A DNA stretch of 64,000 nt, taken from NCBI GenBank assembly GCA_036873755.1, contig JAVTVY010039242.1, forward strand, positions 1 to 64,000, written 5' to 3'. The translations under genes and the position numbers were made by a program. Shown here piece by piece: positions 1 to 32,016 of this stretch (the first letter of the stretch is position 1; each line of letters opens with the position of its first letter). Below the pieces are notes generated by a model. That model ran no database searches. It worked only from the letters and a program-made list of their open reading frames with translations, and was not told the origin of the DNA. This DNA is from Hanleya hanleyi (Eukaryota; Mollusca; Polyplacophora; Lepidopleurida; Hanleyidae).

Positions 1-745
1 AGAGATGTGCACTGTCATGTTTATTCCGTGTTACGTCATTTCTTTACAGAGTTATGGCCCTTTGAAATTTCGCGTCACTAACTTTTGTCCGGGCTAGTTC
101 TCAGTTACTATTTGACTGACAGCTCTGATGCTCACAGTGAATATCCCTAGTATCCCAGAGATGTGCACTGTCATGTTTATTCCGTGTTACGTCATTTCTT
201 TACAGAGTTATGGCCCTTTGAAATTTTCCGTCACTAACTTTTGTCCGGGCTAGATCTCAGTTACAATTTGACTGACAGCTCTGATACTCACAGTGAATAT
301 CCCTAGTAACCCAGAGATGTTGAGTACTACACACACACACTCGACTCTTCCCTGGAATAGATCTTCATCTATGAAGAACTTATTTCGCGTTACGTCATTT
401 CTTTACAGAGTTATGGCCCTTTGAAATTTTGCGTCACTAACTTTTGTCCGGGCTAGATCTCAGTTACTATTTGACCGACAGCTCTGATACTCACAGTGAA
501 TATCCCTAGTATCCCAGACATGTGCACTGTCATGTTTATTTCGTGTTACGTCATTTCTGTACAGAGTTATGGCCCTTTGAAATTTTCCGTCACTAACTTT
601 TGTCCGGGCTAGATCTCAGTTACAATTTGACTGACAGCTCTGATACTCACAGTGAATATCCCTAGTAACCCAGAGATGTTGAGTACTACACACACACACT
701 CGACTCTTCCCTGGAATAGATCTTCATCTATGAAGAACTATTCAC
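1..745. repeat. 156-bp-period minisatellite
   Basis: Tandem copies of a unit of about 156 bp begin at 1 and 157 (AGAGATGTGCACTGTCATG). Shared blocks include TTACGTCATTTCTTTACAG and CTTTTGTCCGGGCTAG. A longer variant unit with a short CA run and GAATAGATCTTCATCTATG recurs at about 313 and 673. The array starts before the window. No coding potential was seen. Confidence 0.9.
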
Positions 746-2738
746 CAGATCTTTACTAACTTTTCTTGAGGTATCGATCCACACAGTCTTGGATCGATAT
801 CCCTTCACAGGATTGATGACTGAAGCCGGTACTAGCAAATACTAATCGTTGAGTATTCTCTTGAATCAACATTAATACATATGTGGGTAAAACCCACCGT
901 AAATAAATTTGACAGAATTCAGCAGATTTTTATGTCAACCTGTTATTCGCTGGACATATTGTGCTGAGGGGTCAAAGCACCTTTTAGGTGCAGCCTCATG
1001 TTTCCCAGGTTGACACAATTGTCCCATTTATAAGCTATATCCATCATCATAGTCATGTTAGTGGGTCAGGGATTTTGGAGAGATCACAGCCGGATATTGT
1101 GCAACAATACCTCAGATTTCAACATAGTGAGCTAGTGGTCACAGGGGAATCAAAGGGGAAGATTTATCACATTTTACTGCATCAGCTATTTTTGCAGTTT
1201 TGCCAACCACACACTCAAAATATACAGACTGCTGTAAATTATCTAATTATTCCTATCACGCCAAATTCCGTTTCAAATTGTATATGGTGAAGTTGATCAC
1301 TCTGACTTTGAGACGAATGGATTTATGTTAAATTATTCTTAACACATCTCTGCCATTTCATCAACTTCCTGTCCCAATAAATTTTATCAATCTCTTATTT
1401 CTAGGTGAGTCCTCAATCCTTTGATTGAAGCAATTCAATTCTGTTAGACAGCCTGTCTGTTAACTTAAAGGTGAACTGCAAAGCTTTTCAATATTTTGCT
1501 AAAATGTCAAATATCAAGGCTTTTGTAGTTATAGTTGTTTATGTGTGGTAATAATTCTGTGAATTATTTTTTTCTTCCGAGTATATGATAAGTCAAAACT
1601 TAAATACCACCAGAAGATGGGAGCCCCAACTTTAGAAACCTTCATTGATTGCCTTTGGAACATCTAAGCCTAATGACGTTTTTGGTCACCTGTCTCATGT
1701 GACAGGTAAATTATTTTAAACATTTCGACCCCTGACTCATAGTTCCAGTTGTCCTGGGCTGTCAATATATGCAAAGACTGCCCCTGCATTGAATGTTCCG
1801 TTAGTAAACTTTTAGAAGTCTTTGCCTTGCTATCATTTGATTCTTTTAAAGCTGTTACAGTAAGTCACATTCATGAAGGATTTAAAATTCCATAAAAAAA
1901 AATATTTTGGATCACAGATGGGACTCGTTTTAATGGGAATTAATTCCAGAGAGAGCAGTGCCAACAAAATCAATTAGCCAGGTAGTATTCACATGTCTAG
2001 AGATCTATTTATGTATAATTTATTTATTTATCAGATAAAGAACCAACAGACACAAGGTCCAGTAACAGGTTCCATAAAACAATATGTACAGCGCAGTTAG
2101 TAAAAATTACAATAATATATGTGGAGAAGCAACAAGTGATTTAAAATATACAGTAATAAATGATTATAAATAATAATGTTTAACTACGTATACATGTATA
2201 TGTTCAGAAACAATATTAAGATAAATCAATCATTGTGTATATGCATTGTAAAAGTTACAAGCTACATTAGTTTTGAAATAGCGGCTGAAGTAAAAATGTC
2301 TGTAGTAGAGTCTGCTGTAAACTCTTACGCAGCCGAGACACATGAAGTAGGCCTAAAGAGGACAATTTTCTAACATTGATTCTTGTATATGAAATATACA
2401 AAAGTGGTGGTTTGTGTAGAATCCTTGGTGGTACATAAAATGGAATTTGAGATGAGCACTGTAGTACTTGCCAGAAATAATATTATGTAATCACATTAAA
2501 TCTAAAACTTTTCCTCTGTCATGTCTGTCGGAAAGCTGTGGCAAATTAAAATGTACACAGGCACCACTATATCCAGTTTTAAAACAAAGATATTCAATAA
2601 AAACTCTTCTGGATCCGTGCCAAGTTATCAGAATGATACTGACAATGGGGAGATCAAACGAGATAACAATACAATATTAACCTGCTTTTCTTTTCAATTT
2701 TGTTTAGATCCATGCTGAGATGACATATATAATCCACC
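746..2738. other. intergenic / possible 5' flank, no supported gene
   Basis: AT-rich sequence with only short ORFs, none with recognisable domains. It may contain the promoter and a 5' UTR exon of the R3HCC1-like gene. A pyrimidine-rich stretch ending TTTGTTTAG at about 2707 could be an acceptor for the exon carrying the start region. I cannot place a promoter. Confidence 0.5.
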
Positions 2739-22017
<19,279 letters not shown>

Positions 22018-23875
22018 CCAATCAGAGCCTGGGAGATAATGGCTCAATTTACAACGTTTGCAGCTTCATAACAATGCTCAAGTCCGAGTGATTCCTCGTT
22101 CCTGCGCATGGGATTTTCATTCAGTGGTCCGATCATTACTATCACCAAGACACCACCGTTGCTGGGACATCACTGGGTGTCACCATGACAACACCATCAC
22201 CATGACAACACCTTCAAGTCGTTATGAGTACTGATACTCGAGATAAAGCTTCGGATACATGTATGGTCCAGGACTGAATTAATACAGGGTGAAGAAGAGA
22301 AAGAAATGACAGATACAACATTTACAGTCTTATGACAAATTTGTAGATGCATGTACGGCACTGTACACTCTCCAGATAACAAGGCTTTTCCATTCCCTCA
22401 GGGAAACCAGTGGCCTTCATGTTTGCAAACACAGCAGCTGCCACACTTGTGCTGGTCAATCAGGAAACTGGTCTCTGAATGGTCAATGTTGGTGATCTTT
22501 CATGGTGTAGCACCTGGTTGAATTCAGCTCAACAGCCAACTTTGACAAGAAAAACCCAACATATTGCTGACAGTTATTGAGAATGTGTCATTTACTTTAA
22601 CAGGTAACTTTGAGGACACAAGCTGTTGCCCGTGTCTGCCATAATGCGGAGATAGAGCACAGCAAAACTTCGAAGTAATGATTGTACAGCAGCTCTGGAG
22701 TGAAGATTATTAGCCTTCTCGAACATGCTTGTGAGGTCTGCCATCCGAACTGCACTGACGTCTTGAGGGTCGACATGCACATCCTCTTGTGGGGATCACT
22801 GGGAAAATTCTTCGTTGAAACAAAGTTCCACACTCGGACTAGCATGGAGAAGGGTTCAGAGGAAAATTACACCGAGAACAGTTCTCTCTTTAAAGGATAG
22901 GGAACAGCTTTACAGTGAGATGAAACTTGTGGTTTCTGTAATTGTGGAAAATAGTTTGGATGATGAGAGTGTTCTCCACACCTTAAAAAAAAAACCTCTG
23001 AGTATATAGTTCTCCATTCAATGGCCAATTAAAAATGACCTAATTGACGGGGATCTACCTAGTCGTACTTTGTAAAACTTTGTCATAATTCTTTTCACAC
23101 CCGAAAAGGAAATGTGAAATTGAGGAGCCGAAAAGTTAGTTCCTAGCCGAGGGCGAGCTCAGCCAGCAATTTGCATATGCCTGTATGAAGGACTGATAAT
23201 ATCTAGCAGGTTGATACCAATTACATCATCTGGTAAAATGTAGTCTCATGCTGTCAAGTACTGGCTCTCATTGTGAAATTAGGGAGGGGTTATTTTGTAC
23301 AGAGTACAGAGTTTATTAAATATCTGCCTAGATGAGATGAAGACGATCAGATGGGAGCAATCTGGTAAAAGAGCTAAAGGCCTTTTTGGTATTCCATGGT
23401 TTATTGTAATAGACACACTACTAAATGAAAAAGTGGAAGAACAAAACTGAGTTCATGAAAAAAATTGCATGATATTTTGAAGAAATTTTTTGTGAATGGC
23501 ACATATTACTAAATTTGGTACGAAATCACACAGACTGTGAAGTCAGACGAGACGTTGAATCAGCATGTCAGTCCTTGTTTGAAGAAGATTTTATTTTCTT
23601 TATCGAAGGCATGAATGACTCTGCTCTGTAAATGTATTATTATTCCTCCCTCCCACTCACCCAATATTCCACCATGAACCAGCAAATATATTAATACTGG
23701 CCCGAATCAACATTGTGAAGTAGGCTATTATTTTTCATAAGTGACATGACATCACAGGCACACAAGAGGGGTCAGTGATGGATAAAAGATCCGATCCATG
23801 GTCCATTTATGATTATCAACAAAGTTATTTGCCCGCAGTAACTAAAATGATGATACATGGACCCCTACTCATCGG
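22018..23875. other. 3' flank of the R3HCC1-like gene
   Basis: Includes the 3' UTR of unknown length. Short CACCATGACAACACC duplicates lie at about 22180-22210. No second gene and no clear polyadenylation signal; ATTAAA at 23315 is weak. Confidence 0.5.
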
Positions 23876-24100
23876 GCCCTCGGTGGCCGAGTGGTCTAAG
23901 GCGCTTCGCTGGTGACCGCTAGCCTCACACCGCTGAACCGGCACGGGTTCGAGCCCAGCTGGTCCATGTGTGAAAGTTTGTCAGTTACTTGCCGAAGGGC
24001 GGTGGTTCTCTCCGGGTTCTCCGGCTTCCTCCACCAACCAAACTGACTGTCTCCATATGAGTGAAACAAACTTGAGTGTGACATTAAGCCAAATCCCCCC
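23876..24100 (+). mobile_element. tRNA-derived SINE copy 2
   Basis: A better-preserved copy than that at 2952. A box GGCCGAGTGGTCTAAGGCG, B box GGGTTCGAGCCC, then GGCGGTGGTTCTCTCCGGGT, CTTCCTCCACCAACCAAACT and a GAGTGTGACATTAAGCC end. A C-run follows. Confidence 0.92.
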
Positions 24101-24469
24101 CCCCCCCTACTCATCTATACCTCATATTTTAAGGAGGCATTCAAGATTCGTCTCTCGCCATATGATCGCCGAAAAATACAATTTTCATTCAAAAATTTCA
24201 TGTGAAATTCATGCTATAAACATACCCTTCACTGAGAAATGTCTGCTTAGCTAGACTGTCACATTTATTTTCGGTACTCAAGACAAAATCAGCACATCGT
24301 TGATCAGCCAAAATCCTAATCTTTCTGTACATAAGCCAGGTCAGAATTTAGTGTCTGCCATGACAGATCATGCCAAAGACAATTGGACAGGGTGTAAAAT
24401 GGCACCGCTGAGCGTTCTTTACACCCCCGATAAGATCGTCTCCCATGCAGCCAGCCATGACGGCAGGTA

Positions 24470-25045
24470 TGTGTACACTCGAACTGCAGTATTAGTTACC
24501 AGGTATACTCTTGAACTACAGTCTTACATATCATGTGTACACTCGAAATGTAGTCTTACATACAATGTAAGCTTATACACTTGAACTGCAGTCTTACATA
24601 CCATGTGTACACTAAACCTGCAGGTTTACATACCATGTGTACACTTGAACTGCAGTCTTACATACCATGTGTACACTTGAACTGCAGTCTTCTGTACCAT
24701 GTGTACAATTGAATTGTAGTCTTACACGCCATGTATACACTCGAAGTGAGTCTTACATATCATGTGTAAACTAAACCTGCAGGTTTACATACCATGTGTA
24801 CACTTGAACTGCAGTCTTACATATCATGTGTACACTAAACCTGCAGGTTTACATACCATGTGTACACTTGAACTGCAGTCTTACATACCATGTGTACACT
24901 TGAACTGCAGTCTTACATCCCATGTGTACACTGAACCTGCAGTTTTACAAACCATGTGTACACTTGAATTGCAGTATTACATATCATGTGTACACTTAAA
25001 CTGCAGTATTACATATCATGTGTACACTTGAACTGCAGTCTTACC
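24470..25045 (+). repeat. 32-bp minisatellite
   Basis: About 15 units of GTGTACACTTGAACTGCAGT / CTTACATACCAT with variants (AAACCTGCAGGTTTAC, CGAATTGTAGTCTTAC). Preceded by AAGATCGTCTCCCATGCAGC, a segment that recurs at 25152. Confidence 0.9.
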
Positions 25046-25990
25046 CCTATGCACCCCTACATATGATCTGAATGATTTAATAACATACTTCAAGCATGTA
25101 GCCTACTATTATATTGAAATGCTTCAACATGGAATTTTTCAAACAAAGGTGAAGATTGTCTCCCATGCAACCAGCCATGACGGCAGTATTACATACCATG
25201 TGTGCAATCGAATTGTAGTCTTATATACCATGTCACTGTATAAGCTTACATTGTATGTAAGACTACAATTCAATTGTACAATGGTACATAAGACTGCAGT
25301 TGAAGTGTACACATGATATGCAAGACTGTAGTTCAAGAGTTTCCTGGTATGTAAGACTGGAGTTCGAGTGTACACATCATGTGTACACTCGAACTGCAGT
25401 CTTACATATCATGTGTACACTTGAACTGCAGTCTTACCCCAATGCACCCCTACATATGATCTGAATGATTTAATAACATGCTTCAAGCATGTAGCCTACT
25501 ATTATATTGAAATGCTTCAACATGGAATTTTTCAAACAATTGTGACCATTCTGATTTGTTTCCAAAAATTCTGAAATTTTAATGAAATTATTGGAGGTAA
25601 CATTAAATGTAGATTTAAATCATGTAAGTTCCGATCTAAATGATTTAATAACATGCTAAAAGCATGTAGCCTACTATTATATTGAAATGATTCGACATGG
25701 AATTTTTCTAACAAAGGTGACCATTCTGATTTGTTTCCAAAAAATCTGAAATTTTATTGAAATTATTGGAGGTAACATCAAATGTAAATTTAAATCATGT
25801 AAGTTCCGATCTAAATGATTTAATAACATGCTAAAAGCATGTAGCCTACTATTATATTGAAATGATTCGACATGGAATTTTTCTAACAAAGGTGACCATT
25901 CTGATTTGTTTTCAAAAATTCTGAAATTTTATTGAAATTATTGGAGGTAGCCTCAAATGTAAATTTAAATCCTGTAAGTTCCGAATAATT
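25046..25990. repeat. 175-bp tandem repeat with an inverted minisatellite patch
   Basis: Units containing CTACTATTATATTGAAATG and CATGGAATTTTTC recur at about 25497, 25672 and 25847 (period about 175), with an earlier partial unit at about 25101. Between 25180 and 25440 the 32-bp minisatellite reappears, part of it inverted; the turning point is GTGTACACATCATGTGTACAC near 25368. Confidence 0.85.
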
Positions 25991-26139
25991 GGAGTTTTTA
26001 AGTGCATATTATTCATTAAATACTATTATGATTTGTATTTATATGTGTTTAGCATAACAGCGCTCTGGTAACATTGTTGTTGAATCGGTTTTATGTACAT
26101 TTTACAAAATGTTGATAATGTTAATCTCATTTATTTGTC

Positions 26140-26640
26140 GTGTTCATACCAGATGTAACCTTTTTTATACGCCCGTCAATACAGGAGGTAATATTTTGCA
26201 AGATCAGGATTTCTGTCTGTCTGTTAACTTTGGTATACTGTGCAATATCTCAAGTTCCAGGCCATGGATTGGTACCAAACTTTGAGTATACCTTTTGCAT
26301 GGGGCAAAGAGGAACTCTATTTATTTGGAGGTCGATCATAGTTCAAGGTCACTTTAGCCAAAAATAATTAAAACATTTAAAATTGTTATGTTTAGGATAC
26401 GAGTACAGTTCAGAGATGTGGCCAAAGGGCATGGTCTGTATTGTTTGTCCGTCTGTTTGTCTATCCAATATCTGTATTTCCTGAAGCATTATTGTCTCCT
26501 TTTCCAAATTCATAGGTGATGGGTCTGAAACCTATTGAAGATGACTGACCTTGACCTAATTTACCAAGGTCAAATTGTAGTTTTGGTGATGGATTACATC
26601 TAGGCTCTCCAACTTCATACTACATATGCAACTGATGATT
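26140..26640 (+). repeat. fragment of the TATACGC-type repeat also present at 29.6-31.4 kb
   Basis: TATACGCCCGTC, GGATTGGTACCAAACTTTGA, GTATACCTT and GGCAAAGAGGA are shared with 31075-31215. It is followed by TCAAGGTCAC and a decayed tail. No ORF. Confidence 0.7.
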
Positions 26641-26939
26641 GACTAAAAACTTTTCCAATTTGACTGACATTGACCTATTTTATCATGATCTAATTCTGAT
26701 TGGTGCAACATCTCGAGAGATCATGGCTAGGCTCCCAGATTCACACTACAGTACATGTACAACTAGTGATTCATAAAATATTTTATGGACGATCATAGCT
26801 CGACTCATAATCTAGCCCATAATCTGTTTTTTCAGTCCATGGTGTGCATGCACATAGATGGAAGCCAATAAGCCTTGTTTCGTTTTACCCCAACTTCATC
26901 AATGGTAATTTCCTACGAAGTAGGCACTCATTTGCAAAT

Positions 26940-27475
26940 TGTCCCGTAATGAGTGAGCTGTTGACAGTAGAACCTTGATTTTTAGCATTGAACGTGCATT
27001 AGGGGACTGTTACCAGCAAGTTCTGAGCTGACCTACTTTTGATGACAATTTGACCTACTTAGGTGACCTATAACATTATGCTTGGACCCCCAAGTCATCT
27101 TCCTCGAGGTATCCGTGTATTGCTATGCATATCTCTCGCTACAACTATGGCTATAGTATAATTTTTGATATCCTCCTCATACGGTTAACATTACCCCCAA
27201 ATTCCCTATACCTTTCCCGCCATTTTTTTTCCTATATTTATAACATTATCCACGTCACGTCATCCAGCCTCTACATTTCCCCCCACCCCCACCAAATATC
27301 CTAAGAGATTTACGATTTATTCCGAATCCTTTCTCCGGCAAAAAAAATGAGAAACCGTTGACATTAGAAACTTGATTTTTGGCACGAACGTGCATTAGGG
27401 GACTGTTACCTGCAAGTTCTGAGCCGACCTACTTTTGATGAAAATTTGACCTACTTAGGTGACCGCCCTACTTCG
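26940..27475 (+). repeat. direct duplication of a 110-bp noncoding segment
   Basis: AACGTGCATTAGGGGACTGT, CAAGTTCTGAGC, GACCTACTTTTGATGA and TTTGACCTACTTAGGTGACC occur at about 26965-27072 and again at about 27360-27463. Confidence 0.85.
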
Positions 27476-28224
27476 TAGATCCTGTGACGTTAGTCACACT
27501 ACTCATATGTTAATAAAATGCTGCATTTATTATGTGTGCTTCTAAACCTGAAAAGTTACTTCGAAGCATGAAAAACTATATACATATATATATTTTGAAA
27601 CCTGTATTCACTGACAGCTGTGTTACCTATGAATACGGACATTTGCTGTGATCCGTATGGATATTTGTAGAAACTTCATCAATCGATATCTCCCACTTTT
27701 GAAAGACTCTATTGGTCAATTCCAATTTTCAGAATCGAATCCGACATTCTCGTGACAAATTTGGAAGAACATTATTATTTCTGCTCCGAACCATGGTTTG
27801 ATTTGATATCTTTCATTGTATTTCTTGAACATTGTTTGTGTGAGTTTTTCTAAAATTGTTTGATTTAAACATTGTCAAATAAAGTCAATGATTTTGTAAA
27901 AACTGAAAATGTTTTCAGTCTGATCCTTAAAATCATGAACGTATACCTCCATGTTAAAACTAAATGCAATCTGAAAATACACATACACATATTCAAATGA
28001 ATAAACGCTTATTAGAGCCTGTGAGTGTCTCTTTCCAACTAAGCCGCTCCACAAAACTCTGTGTTGCACAATTTGACGAATATTTGATGACTTCAATCAG
28101 AAAGTATTAAAAGTATCAGTCTGTAATGTTTACCGCAATCATTAATATTTATCGGTCCCTGAATATTTTCGGAGCAAGTGATAATATCACCTAACGTGAC
28201 TGAGTCTGTCGTAATAGCGTGGGT
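27476..28224. other. no feature seen
   Basis: AT-rich, short ORFs only. I see nothing I can name. Confidence 0.5.
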
Positions 28225-28330
28225 TAGAACCACAGGTGCTTCTATCTACCGTCATATGTTCCACCCCCAACCCTAATCTAGGGTTGAGGGTGGAACATAG
28301 AACAGTAGATAGGAGCACCTGTGGCTAGAA
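28225..28330. repeat. 106-bp near-perfect hairpin
   Basis: Left arm blocks CCACAGGTGCT, CTATCTAC, TATGTTCCACC and AACCCTA are mirrored as TAGGGTT, GGTGGAACATA, GTAGATAG and AGCACCTGTGG. The loop is about 3 nt. Noncoding. Confidence 0.9.
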
Positions 28331-28653
28331 CGTAGATTCCTCTACATGTAGGAAACACAATCAGAAATCCACCAGAATGAAGTTTTATAAGAGACTGCCT
28401 TTATTCTGTGGTATCTATAATTTTTACTTGGTGGCATTTTAAAACTTTTTCACTCTCGACATTTTTGACGGCAGGTGAACAGCCCGCGCCACAATTAGCA
28501 CGATCTCTATCCAAACAGATCTCTATCCATTCAAACGATCTTTACCCGAATGAAACGATCTCTGTCGGTTTGTGAAGCGATATATTGTTGGACGCTGGAA
28601 GTATCATGCCCGTTGGAGGCAAAATAATCGGCCAAGCACCGAAAGGCTATGTG

Positions 28654-29522
28654 ATTACAAGCGTCTAGTCCGTCATTCATAATTCAGCCGTCGTCCATTT
28701 AAGAATATCCGCGTCCATAATCCAAAGACCTATTCCATATAACAGTATTAGCACCAAATTCAAAAGGACAATCATAGTATACGTAAACATAGGCTAGTTT
28801 CCTGCAAGAGAGAAGCGGTCAACAGTTTTCAATGATGCCGACAAGACATCATGATGTTCCAAAAATATAAAATCCGTATCGCTGATCAGTTTTCTTAATC
28901 CATAATAATCGTTGTAAAGTCGTCATCTAGAGAATGATGTATCTCAGTCACGCTTTGATTGTGACTGTTCATATGAATACCGTGAGGATCTTGAAGTACA
29001 TGGGTTCATACGGCCCCTAGCCCCGGGTTAAGCGGAATTAGACACAAGTTACGAAACGTAACGCCATAGATCTTGCACGCTACGCTCGTATTTTGCTATC
29101 AGCATGCGATATAGACTGGATGAGTATCTATTTCATATGTACTATTTAATAATAAGAAAATGATCTTTAATAAATATATACGTTTGATAAATAAATAAAT
29201 AGAATGAAAAAAAAAAAATGGAAAAATTATTATCAAGCATTTCTTAATAGGCAGAGTTACTTCCTCTTGTTTCCCGTTTAAAATACATTATGAAACAGGG
29301 GCCGGATCCAGTCTACATGCGATATGTATCGCCAAATTTGAGAAACTCTGAGTGGAGGCGCTTGTTGGAATAGCCCTGTTTTATAAGTTTCTGCAACAAT
29401 TTTTTGTGACGTAGATTAAAATCGTCACATTTAACACAGGATCTAGCAAATGCTACTAGGCGAGATATGTATACGCCATATGCAGGTCCCACTGGAATAT
29501 TACTATCCATAAAGGGATAGTT
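28654..29522 (-). mobile_element. RT-like retroelement fragment, left inverted twin
   Basis: The minus-strand sequence matches 32017-32672 along its whole length, apart from a 204-bp MITE plus its 9-bp duplication. It contains the C terminus of an RT-type ORF and about 400 bp of 3' sequence ending at the GACTAGACGCTTGTA block. No LTR or target duplication was recognised at the outer ends. Confidence 0.85.
29112..29315. mobile_element. 204-bp MITE with 9-bp target duplication
   Basis: Terminal inverted repeat TAGACTGGAT / ATCCAGTCTA. It is flanked by CATGCGATA at 29103-29111 and 29316-29324. The inverted twin at about 32214-32224 has a single CATGCGATA (read in reverse) and no insert. Nine-base duplications fit Mutator-like or similar elements; the class is inferred. 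Confidence 0.93.
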
Positions 29523-29540
29523 TACGATGTCGAAATCCAC
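29325..29540 (-). pseudogene. C-terminal fragment of a reverse-transcriptase-type protein
   Basis: Encodes FDIVNYPFMDSNIPVGPAYG, VYISRLVAFARSC, FNLRHKKLLQKLIKQGY and LHSEFLKFGDTY. The pattern of (S/A)YGVYISQLxRFARxC, then LxxKLLxQGY and FxKF, is the C-terminal end of a reverse-transcriptase-bearing ORF that is widespread in aquatic invertebrates and fish (memory). The palm domain is absent. The MITE at 29112-29315 separates it from the downstream part present in the twin. Confidence 0.7.
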
Positions 29541-29605
29541 AGCTCAGCGTATCCGTAAGATTATCTAGATTTATAGCACGTGCAAGTTAAGCTTGATATA
29601 TTTTT

Positions 29606-31440
29606 GTTATTTTTATACGCTCGCCAAAAGGCGGACGTATTATGTGATGGCGGTTTCCGTCCGTGTGTCCGCCGTGTCCGGTCTATATCTGGGACAGTTT
29701 TCTGTCTACAGTTCTAATTTTTGGTGAGTGGATACCCTATGGGGAGACGATGTGTCGCGTACCAAAATGAAGGTCGAGGTCAGAGGTCAAAGGTCACTGG
29801 CCTAAAAAAACAGGAAATCACTGAAGTGTTCGTGTCCGGTCTACATCTGTGAACGTTTTCTATCCACAGTTGCAAATTTTTGTGAGTGGATACGCTAGGT
29901 GAAGACGATGTGTCGCGTACCAAAATTAAGGTCGAGGTCAGAGGTCAAAGGTCACTGTTGCCTAAAATCAGGAAATCATTGATCGTTGACAGTTTTCTAT
30001 CTACAGTTCTAATTTTTGGTGAGTGGATGCCCTAGGGGGAACGATGTGTTGCATACCAAATGTAGGTCGAGGTCAGAGGTCAAAGGTCAGTGTGACTGAA
30101 AAATCAGGAAATCATTAAAAATTTCTAATTTTTTGTGAGTGGATTCAATAGGAGGAAATGAAGTGTCGCATACCAAAAAATAGGTCAAGGTCAAAGGTCA
30201 GTGTGACCCCAAAATCAGGAAATTATTAAAAATAACATTTTTTTGTGCCAGTAGATACATTAGGGGGACACAATGCGTCACCTACCAAAATGTAGGTCAA
30301 GGTCAAAGGTCAAGGTCACTGTGACCCCAAAATCGTGGAATTGTTAAAAATCAAGAATTTTTTAGTCCATTGAGAAATCACGGGGATTCGTTTCGTCATG
30401 TACCGAAATTTAGATCCAGGTCCATAGTCAAGGTCGCTGTGACCCCAGAATCAAGGTCAAAGGTCAGTGTGACCTAAAAATCAGGAAATCAATAAAAATT
30501 ACTATTAATTTTTTATGAGTGGATTCAATAGGGGGAAATGAAGTGTCGCATACCAAAAATAATAGGTCAAGGTCAAAGGTCACTGACCCCAAAATCAGGA
30601 AATTATTACAAATAACATTTGTTGTGTCAGTAGATACATTAGGGGGACACGATGTGTCACATACCAAAATGTGGGTCAAGGTCAAAGGTCAAGGTCACTG
30701 TGACCCCAAAATTGTGAAATTGTTAAAAATCATGATTTTTGTGTCCATTGAGAAATTATGGGGAGACGGTTTATCATGTACCAAAATTTAGGTCACGGTC
30801 AATAGTCAAGGTCACTGTGACTTCAGAATCAAGAAATCTTTGAAAAGTATTTTTTTTTGTGTCCGTGGATACATTAGGGGGACATGTAGGTCAAGGCCGA
30901 ACGTCAAGGTCACTGTGACCCCCAAAATCATGAGATTTATAAAAATCATGATTTTTTTGTGTCCATTGATACATTGAGGGAAGACGATGTGTCCTGTACC
31001 AAAATTTAGGTCAAGGTCAAAGGTCAATGTCACTGTGACCCCAAAATCAGGAATTCATTACAAGTCACATTTTCGTATGCCTGTCGAAGACGAGGTCATG
31101 CAATGCGATGTTGCGTTCTATCCATTCATCCATTAACATTTCTTGTCCATGCGATAACTCTAGTTTCAAGGTATGGATTGGTACCAAACTTTGAGTATAC
31201 CTTACTCGCATGGCAAAGAGGAGCCATACATCAATCGATCAGAGGTCAAGGTCACAGTCACCCAAAACTGAATCAAGTATAAGATGTGATATATGTTGCA
31301 TTCTCAGAAGCACAAAATTGTAGACCTTCTCTGGTGTGCTAGCTACCAATTGGAATCAAGGCTATTAAACAAACTTGAAATTTGGACCAATATAATTCCA
31401 GATATACGGGCGTATATTGAAGCCCCTTGGGCTCTTGTTT
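29606..31440 (+). repeat. AGGTCA-rich tandem array inside a TATACGC repeat element
   Basis: Begins TATACGCTCGCCAAAAGGCG and ends GGGCGTATATTGAAGCCCC then TCTTGTT. In between are about ten units of roughly 110-160 bp. Typical parts are TTTTGTGAGTGGAT, GGGGACGATGTGTC, ACCAAAATGTAGGTC and AGGTCAAAGGTCA then CTGTGACC. At least nine copies of AGGTCAAAGGTCA are present, a perfect direct repeat of the nuclear-receptor half site with 1-base spacing. No protein is encoded. Confidence 0.85.
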
Positions 31441-32016
31441 AATTTGGGACACAAGATTGCTATGCCGATAAAGGAATATCAGCTTCACGTTCAAAGACTG
31501 ACCTTTTTCAGGCATATCTGACTGTACACCAGCTGTGTTTGTCGCTTTAATTATGGCTTATTCCTCGAAGCACTAAAATAATTAAGACTCAAAGTCACTA
31601 TTCACTTTACAACGATCTCTATGCATGAGTTTATGATATGCGCGTTTTCTGTGCTGAAATTGACAACGATCTCTATAAGCGCTAATAGAGTTGTGGTAGG
31701 CCCACTCTGGGAGAGTAAAACCAATGGGTCTACAAGCGGAAATCAATAAAGACAAAATCATATTACGTTGAGAAAAAGAACAATGTGCTATCAACACACT
31801 GACGCTTTCGACAAAAAGATCCATTTACACAAATAAATTTGATTTGAAACCGAGTTCCATTCTTTCCAGGCCAGATAGGGTTAGCGTAACAAGTGGTATC
31901 TGCAAAATAAACACTTTGGCACTCTTTTTCACACAACTCAACACCAGTACATGTTTGTTTTGTCCTTTCTTTTTAAGTGGTAAACTATTTCATGAAATAT
32001 TATCTCATCTGACGTC
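31441..32016. other. no gene seen
   Basis: Spacer between the AGGTCA element and the right RT fragment. Contains two short copies of GACAACGATCTCTAT-like sequence (about 31610 and 31662). Confidence 0.5.

Noticed and set aside
988..1290. 100-codon ORF upstream of the gene
   Set aside because: It starts with GTG, has no domain and lacks splice support.
24470..25045. Regular 32-bp repeats resembling a CRISPR array
   Set aside because: Repeats are contiguous with no unique spacers, and the genome is eukaryotic; it is a minisatellite.
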